Origin: Aridibaculum aurantiacum
Lineage (GTDB): Bacteria; Bacteroidota; Bacteroidia; Chitinophagales; Chitinophagaceae
Length of the DNA: 64,000 nucleotides
NCBI RefSeq assembly: GCF_017355875.1
Contig: NZ_JAFEWC010000001.1
Span: forward strand, 2,418,001 to 2,482,000
Direction of reading: 5' to 3'
Made by a program: the position numbers and the translations under genes. This document shows, in pieces, positions 60,505 through 64,000 of this stretch. Each line of letters starts with the position of its first letter. Within the stretch, counting starts at the first letter, position 1. The notes under the pieces are model-generated. The model had not been told where the DNA came from and did no database searches. It saw only the letters and a list, made by a program, of their open reading frames with translations.

Positions 60505-60674
60505 CCGGTGCTCTTACTGATGCACTTGTTGTATTAGTAAAGATGCAATTTAAACCTAAATAGTTTGTTATCAAGCTGAACTTACTGCAATTGCACTTTC
60601 TACTGCTAAAAAATCCTATGAGCAAATTGAAGCGGGTATGCTGTTTGAACACAGAGAGTTTCAAACATGAACTC

Positions 60675-60950
60675 ATGAAAATAGAACACGAGGCAAGCGG
60701 CAACGGAGGAAAATTCTTTATTGTTTCTGATAACAAGCAAATAGCCAAAATGCTATATAATGTGGAAGACAATTCATTACAAATCTATTCTACAGAAGTA
60801 GACAAAGAGCACAGGGAGCAAAACCTGGCAGGGCAAATGGTGGAACAAGCCGTGGCATATGCTACTGAAAAAGAATGGAAGATTGTACCAATATGTTCAT
60901 TTGCTAAAGCGTTTATTCAAAAAAGGCCTGACCTGCAGCATATACTATAA
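60675..60950 (+). CDS. YjdJ/CG-type small GNAT acetyltransferase
   Basis: 91 residues from ATG 60675. The short GNAT form: GKFFIVSDNKQIAKMLY, IYSTEVDKEHREQNLAGQMV and KIVPICSFAKAFIQKRP, which aligns by eye with the YjdJ-type acetyltransferases of about 95 residues. The frame is open further upstream (ATGs at 60591 and 60618), but the family starts near the chosen residue. Substrate unknown. It is divergent from the his run. Confidence 0.75.
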   Translation: MKIEHEASGNGGKFFIVSDNKQIAKMLYNVEDNSLQIYSTEVDKEHREQNLAGQMVEQAVAYATEKEWKIVPICSFAKAFIQKRPDLQHIL

Positions 60951-61000
60951 TAGCAGGTTAAACCTGTTCATCATTCATTAATCCGCCTTATTTTCATTGC

Positions 61001-61432
61001 ATGAAAAACCTGATTGTTGCTACTATACTTAGCTTATTTATGACCACTGCCGTTTCTGCCAATGCTGATGCCATACTAGGAGTTTGGCAAAATGGTAGCG
61101 GCAAAGGTCACATACAGATCTACAAAGAAAATGGCAAGTACTTCGGAAAGGTGATCTGGCTAAAAGAACCGCTTAACAGTGAAGGAAAACCAAGATTAGA
61201 TGTTAAGAATGCTGAAGTGGAAAAAAGGAATAAACCCATCATTGGCTCCATCATACTACGCGACTTCGTATATGATGATGCTGAATGGAATAGCGGGAGG
61301 ATTTATAATCCTGAAGATGGAAAAGAATACAAAGCTTTCCTGAAACTAAAGGATTCTAAAACACTTAGTGTTCGTGGTTATATCGGCTTTTCGTGGATTG
61401 GAAAAACAGATACCTGGACGAAGATCAGGTAA
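61001..61432 (+). CDS. DUF2147 domain-containing secreted protein
   Basis: 143 residues with a signal peptide (about 1-20). The mature part follows DUF2147: ILGVWQNGSGKGHIQIYKEN, YFGKVIWLKEP, GSIILRDFVYD, GRIYNPEDGKEYKAFL, LSVRGYIGFSWIGKTDTW. Function unknown; secreted to the periplasm. It follows the small acetyltransferase by 50 bp on the same strand and may be transcribed with it. Confidence 0.88.
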   Translation: MKNLIVATILSLFMTTAVSANADAILGVWQNGSGKGHIQIYKENGKYFGKVIWLKEPLNSEGKPRLDVKNAEVEKRNKPIIGSIILRDFVYDDAEWNSGRIYNPEDGKEYKAFLKLKDSKTLSVRGYIGFSWIGKTDTWTKIR

Positions 61433-61449
61433 AGAATAAAGTTTAAAAG

Positions 61450-61480
61450 AAACAGCTTGTTCGGAATGAACAAGCTGTTT
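61450..61480. terminator. Bidirectional terminator
   Basis: AAACAGCTTGTTC and GAACAAGCTGTTT form a perfect 13-base stem around GGAAT, between the convergent DUF2147 and hisB genes. Confidence 0.88.
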
Positions 61481-61484
61481 TTGT

Positions 61485-62624
61485 TTAGAGTAATCCTTTG
61501 GTAGTTGGTAAATGGTTACTGAACGGATCTCGCTTCACTGCCATCCTGATTGCTTTGGCAAAAGCTTTGAAAATGGCTTCGATTTTATGGTGTTCATTAT
61601 CTCCTTTACATTCTATGTTCAGGTTGCATTTTGCAGCATCACTAAAAGATTTAAAGAAGTGAAAGAACATTTCAGTAGGCATCTCTCCTATCTTCTCCCT
61701 TTTGAATTCAGCATTCCACACCAGCCAGTTACGACCACCAAAATCCACCAGCACTTTTGCTTCTGCCTCATCCATGGGTAAAGCAAATCCATAGCGTTCC
61801 ATGCCACGCTTATCGGCAAGTGCTTTAGCAAAGGCTTCTCCCAGTGCTATCCCCGTATCTTCTATGGTGTGATGTTCATCAATGTGCAGATCTCCTTTAG
61901 CGTGTACTGTCATATCTAATTTTCCGTGACGCGCTATCTGGTCAAGCATGTGATCAAAGAAACCTAACCCAGTTGCTATATCTGCCTTACCTGTACCATC
62001 CAGGTTTAGCTTTATGGATATCTTAGTCTCGTGTGTATAACGTTCATGTTCCACTACGCGTAGCCCCTGCTTCAGGAATTCATAGATAGCCTTCCATTCA
62101 GTTGTTTCCATGGCTACCACTTCACGCAGCGCTTCCACCGCATCAGCTATTTCACCACCACCTAAAGAAGGATCGTTGTTCAGCCAGATGGCTTTGCATG
62201 CCAGGTTCTTTGCCAGTTGTACATCTGTGATCCTGTCACCAATTACATACGAATTCTCAAGATCATATTTCTCCTTATCAAGGTAATCCTTCAGCATACC
62301 GATAGAAGGCTTCCGGGTATCCAATCCTTCATGTGGAAATGAACGATCTATATGAACTGCAGAAAAATGAATGCCTTCATTCTCCAGTGCCTTCATAATA
62401 AAATCATGTACTGGGGTAAAAGTAGATTCAGGAAATGCATCTGTACCTAGTCCATCCTGATTAGACACCATTACCAGTTCATAATCCAATTCAGCGGCTA
62501 TCTTAGTCAGGTAGGTAAACATGTAAGGATAGAACTCCAGCTTGCTGAAATCATCTATCTGGTAAGTGGGAGGCGCTTCATTGATAATGGTCCCATCCCG
62601 GTCTATAAATAATACTCTTTTCAT
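61485..62624 (-). CDS. hisB: Bifunctional histidinol-phosphatase/imidazoleglycerol-phosphate dehydratase
   Basis: 379 residues. N-terminal HAD phosphatase with FIDRDGTI (Asp8, Asp10) and [12 protein letters not shown] (about 1-165). C-terminal dehydratase with [30 protein letters not shown] and [14 protein letters not shown] metal-binding His/Glu. Steps six and eight of histidine synthesis. It is separated from the other his genes by the plus-strand acetyltransferase and DUF2147 genes. No hisG, hisD or hisC is in the window. Confidence 0.96.
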   Translation of the reverse strand: MKRVLFIDRDGTIINEAPPTYQIDDFSKLEFYPYMFTYLTKIAAELDYELVMVSNQDGLGTDAFPESTFTPVHDFIMKALENEGIHFSAVHIDRSFPHEGLDTRKPSIGMLKDYLDKEKYDLENSYVIGDRITDVQLAKNLACKAIWLNNDPSLGGGEIADAVEALREVVAMETTEWKAIYEFLKQGLRVVEHERYTHETKISIKLNLDGTGKADIATGLGFFDHMLDQIARHGKLDMTVHAKGDLHIDEHHTIEDTGIALGEAFAKALADKRGMERYGFALPMDEAEAKVLVDFGGRNWLVWNAEFKREKIGEMPTEMFFHFFKSFSDAAKCNLNIECKGDNEHHKIEAIFKAFAKAIRMAVKRDPFSNHLPTTKGLL

Positions 62625-62677
62625 TTTGTTGATGTTTGTTGATGGCAGGTAGTGATGCCTGTGGTTTTCTAAGCAGT

Positions 62678-63379
62678 TTATGATTCAGCTTTTATGGCTG
62701 GTTCTTCGTGTAGCATCCAGTCAATGGGCTCAACACCTTGCTTTACCAAAAGTTGATTTGCACGGCTAAAATGTTTGCATCCAAAGAAGCCTTTATCTGC
62801 ACTAAAAGGTGAAGGATGCGCTGCTTTTAAAACATGATGTTTGGTTTCATCTATCAGCACCTGCTTTTCCTGTGCATACCTGCCCCATAGCATAAATACA
62901 ATACCTGATCGACTATCAGAAAGTTTTTGAATAACAGTATTGGTGAATTCGGTCCATCCCAATGTAGCATGACTGGCAGGTTCTCCGGCCCTTACAGTTA
63001 ATACAGCATTTAGTAATAGAACGCCTTGCTGAGCCCAACTGGTAAGGTCACCTGATGTAGGAATAGGCATCCCAACATCTGCCTTTAGCTCTTTAAAAAT
63101 ATTCACAAGGCTTGGTGGTGGCTTTACTCCTTTAGGTACTGAAAAGCTCAGTCCGTGTGCCTGTCCAGGCCCGTGATATGGGTCCTGCCCAAGTATTACC
63201 ACTTTCACTTTATGAAAAGGTGTTGTATTGAAGGCATTGAAGATTAACTGGCCTGGAGGATAGATCACTTTCTTCTGCGCACGTTCTACTTTAAGAAAAG
63301 TAACCACTTGTTGAAAGTAGCTCTTAGCAAATTCCTGTTCCAATATTTGCTTCCAACTATCTTCAATTTGCACATCCAT
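62678..63379 (-). CDS. ung: Uracil-DNA glycosylase
   Basis: 233 residues, family 1. Removes uracil from DNA. Motif GQDPYHG (64-70) with catalytic Asp66, and HPSPFS with His188. [17 protein letters not shown] follows. Located upstream of hisB on the same strand but with its own spacing. The start MDVQIEDS at 63379 is the first ATG in frame. It is divergent from the tRNA-Arg promoter. Confidence 0.96.
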   Translation of the reverse strand: MDVQIEDSWKQILEQEFAKSYFQQVVTFLKVERAQKKVIYPPGQLIFNAFNTTPFHKVKVVILGQDPYHGPGQAHGLSFSVPKGVKPPPSLVNIFKELKADVGMPIPTSGDLTSWAQQGVLLLNAVLTVRAGEPASHATLGWTEFTNTVIQKLSDSRSGIVFMLWGRYAQEKQVLIDETKHHVLKAAHPSPFSADKGFFGCKHFSRANQLLVKQGVEPIDWMLHEEPAIKAES

Positions 63380-63387
63380 ATATTTCG

Positions 63388-63419
63388 TTTGGTTGCAAAC
63401 TAATTAAAAATTACTTTTG
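63388..63419 (+). promoter_or_regulatory. Promoter of tRNA-Arg
   Basis: TTTG (63388-63391), a 20-base spacer and TACTTTTG (63412-63419) match the Bacteroidota consensus very well. Transcription would start near 63426, about 39 nt before the tRNA. Confidence 0.7.
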
Positions 63420-63464
63420 CTGCCGTTCAAAAAACGAGTGGTCGTTTCAAAGAACGGACAACAT

Positions 63465-63538
63465 GGTCCGGTAGCTCAGCTGGATAGAGCAACTGCCTTC
63501 TAAGCAGTAGGTCTCAGGTTCGAATCCTGACCGGATCA
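63465..63538 (+). tRNA. tRNA-Arg (anticodon TCT)
   Basis: 74-nt cloverleaf. Acceptor stem GGTCCGG/CCGGATC, D arm GCTCAGCTGGATAGAGC, anticodon stem ACTGC/GCAGT with loop CTTCTAA (anticodon 63499-63501, TCT, reading AGA), T arm with GGTTCGAATCC, discriminator A. CCA is not encoded. A terminator follows at 63541. Confidence 0.95.
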
Positions 63539-63540
63539 CA

Positions 63541-63573
63541 AAGCGAAGTCTAAAACCGGCTTCGCTTTTTTTA
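63541..63573 (+). terminator. Terminator after tRNA-Arg
   Basis: AAGCGAAG (63541-63548) and CTTCGCTT (63560-63567) pair around an 11-base loop, followed by TTTTTTA. Confidence 0.75.
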
Positions 63574-63592
63574 TTCTGGTAGAAACTATTAC

Positions 63593-64000
63593 ATGAGCAC
63601 GATAAAAAACATCTTTGGCCGCATTTGGGCTTTGTGGGGAATCATTGTCTTTACGGCAACACTCCTTATTGTTATCATCCCTATCCTGCTCACGTTTCTT
63701 ATTGCCGAACCAAAAGGCACCGCAATTTTTCGGATCATTTCAAAAGCATGGATGAATGTCTTTCTAACTCTTATTGGCTGCAGGATTATCATAAAAGGAA
63801 AAGACAACTTTAAAAAAGGTGAAACATACGTAGTGGTAAGTAACCATAATTCGCTTATGGATGTACCACTTACCACACCGTACATACCTGGGGCAAACAG
63901 AACCATTGCTAAGAAATCGATGGCGAAGGTTCCTTTGTTTGGTTGGGTATATACACGCGGCAGTGTGCTTGTAGACAGGAATAGCGATGAAAGCAGGAGA
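63593..64000 (+). CDS. 1-acyl-sn-glycerol-3-phosphate acyltransferase-like protein (partial)
   Basis: 136 codons visible from the ATG at 63593 to the right edge. N-terminal membrane helices (about 10-42), then the acyltransferase motif NHNSLMD (His/Asp pair, about 85-91), followed by AKKSMAKVPLFGWVYTRGSVLVDR, typical of PlsC-type enzymes, here given in two overlapping parts of that motif region. It attaches a second acyl chain to lysophosphatidate or a related lipid. The C-terminus is cut. Confidence 0.88.
   Translation, partial: MSTIKNIFGRIWALWGIIVFTATLLIVIIPILLTFLIAEPKGTAIFRIISKAWMNVFLTLIGCRIIIKGKDNFKKGETYVVVSNHNSLMDVPLTTPYIPGANRTIAKKSMAKVPLFGWVYTRGSVLVDRNSDESRR

Overview
The window looks like a chromosomal segment of a Bacteroidota bacterium, most likely of the family Chitinophagaceae; the genus cannot be fixed from sequence alone. 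Supporting signs are: two TonB-dependent receptors, one with a carboxypeptidase-regulatory-like N-terminus; two secreted proteins with type IX secretion C-terminal domains; a Bacteroidota-style ParE/ParC pair with a DUF1835 gene next to parE; several TAnnTTTG promoter boxes; and scarce Shine-Dalgarno sequences. There are no phage genes, insertion sequences, rRNA genes or CRISPR arrays. One tRNA gene (Arg, anticodon TCT) is present.

Layout. 1-6.7 kb: topoisomerase IV (parC cut by the left edge, then a serine hydrolase, a DUF1835 gene and parE, all on the minus strand). 7-10.4 kb: small unrelated genes (YkgJ-type cysteine cluster, small multidrug export family, a BNR-repeat protein, a lipoprotein, a small membrane protein). 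10.5-14 kb: smc. 14.5-19.7 kb: two convergent TonB receptor genes sharing a terminator; the second has a cysteine-rich leader ORF and an attenuator-like RNA upstream. 19.8-23.7 kb: small stress, membrane and hypothetical genes. 23.7-32.1 kb: secreted S9 and M43 peptidases, a CHRD lipoprotein and a T9SS beta-propeller. 32.2-35.5 kb: murQ, a BadF-type sugar kinase and a histidine ammonia-lyase. 36-39.7 kb: a soluble six-PAS histidine kinase. 39.7-46.9 kb: a stress and DNA-protection block with two ferritin-like proteins, an H1-like DUF6496 protein, an NHEJ operon (SDR, Ku, separate phosphoesterase, LigD ligase-polymerase) and a very acidic small protein. 47-55.4 kb: methyltransferase, LTA-synthase-like protein, PAP2 phosphatase, UGM-like flavoprotein, CNNM/CorC-type protein, PepSY-like lipoprotein, DUF819 membrane protein. 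55.4-62.6 kb: histidine biosynthesis (hisIE, hisF, hisA, hisH, a GNAT gene and a degenerate TrpF-like gene in one run; hisB apart), with a TlpA-type thioredoxin. 62.7-64 kb: ung, tRNA-Arg and a cut PlsC-type acyltransferase.

The most interesting signal is at 19541-19699 (minus strand). A 28-codon ORF with the cluster CCCGCC is followed by a strong intrinsic terminator and then by a TonB receptor gene. One seven-base word and its complement recur so that segments 1:2, 2:3 and 3:4 can pair, the arrangement of a classical transcription attenuator. Other leads are a TrpF homologue inside the his run that has lost its catalytic residues, a family of seven-base-phased degenerate intergenic repeats, an orphan plus-strand terminator that may end a small RNA, and lysine/alanine tails shared by several stress and NHEJ proteins.
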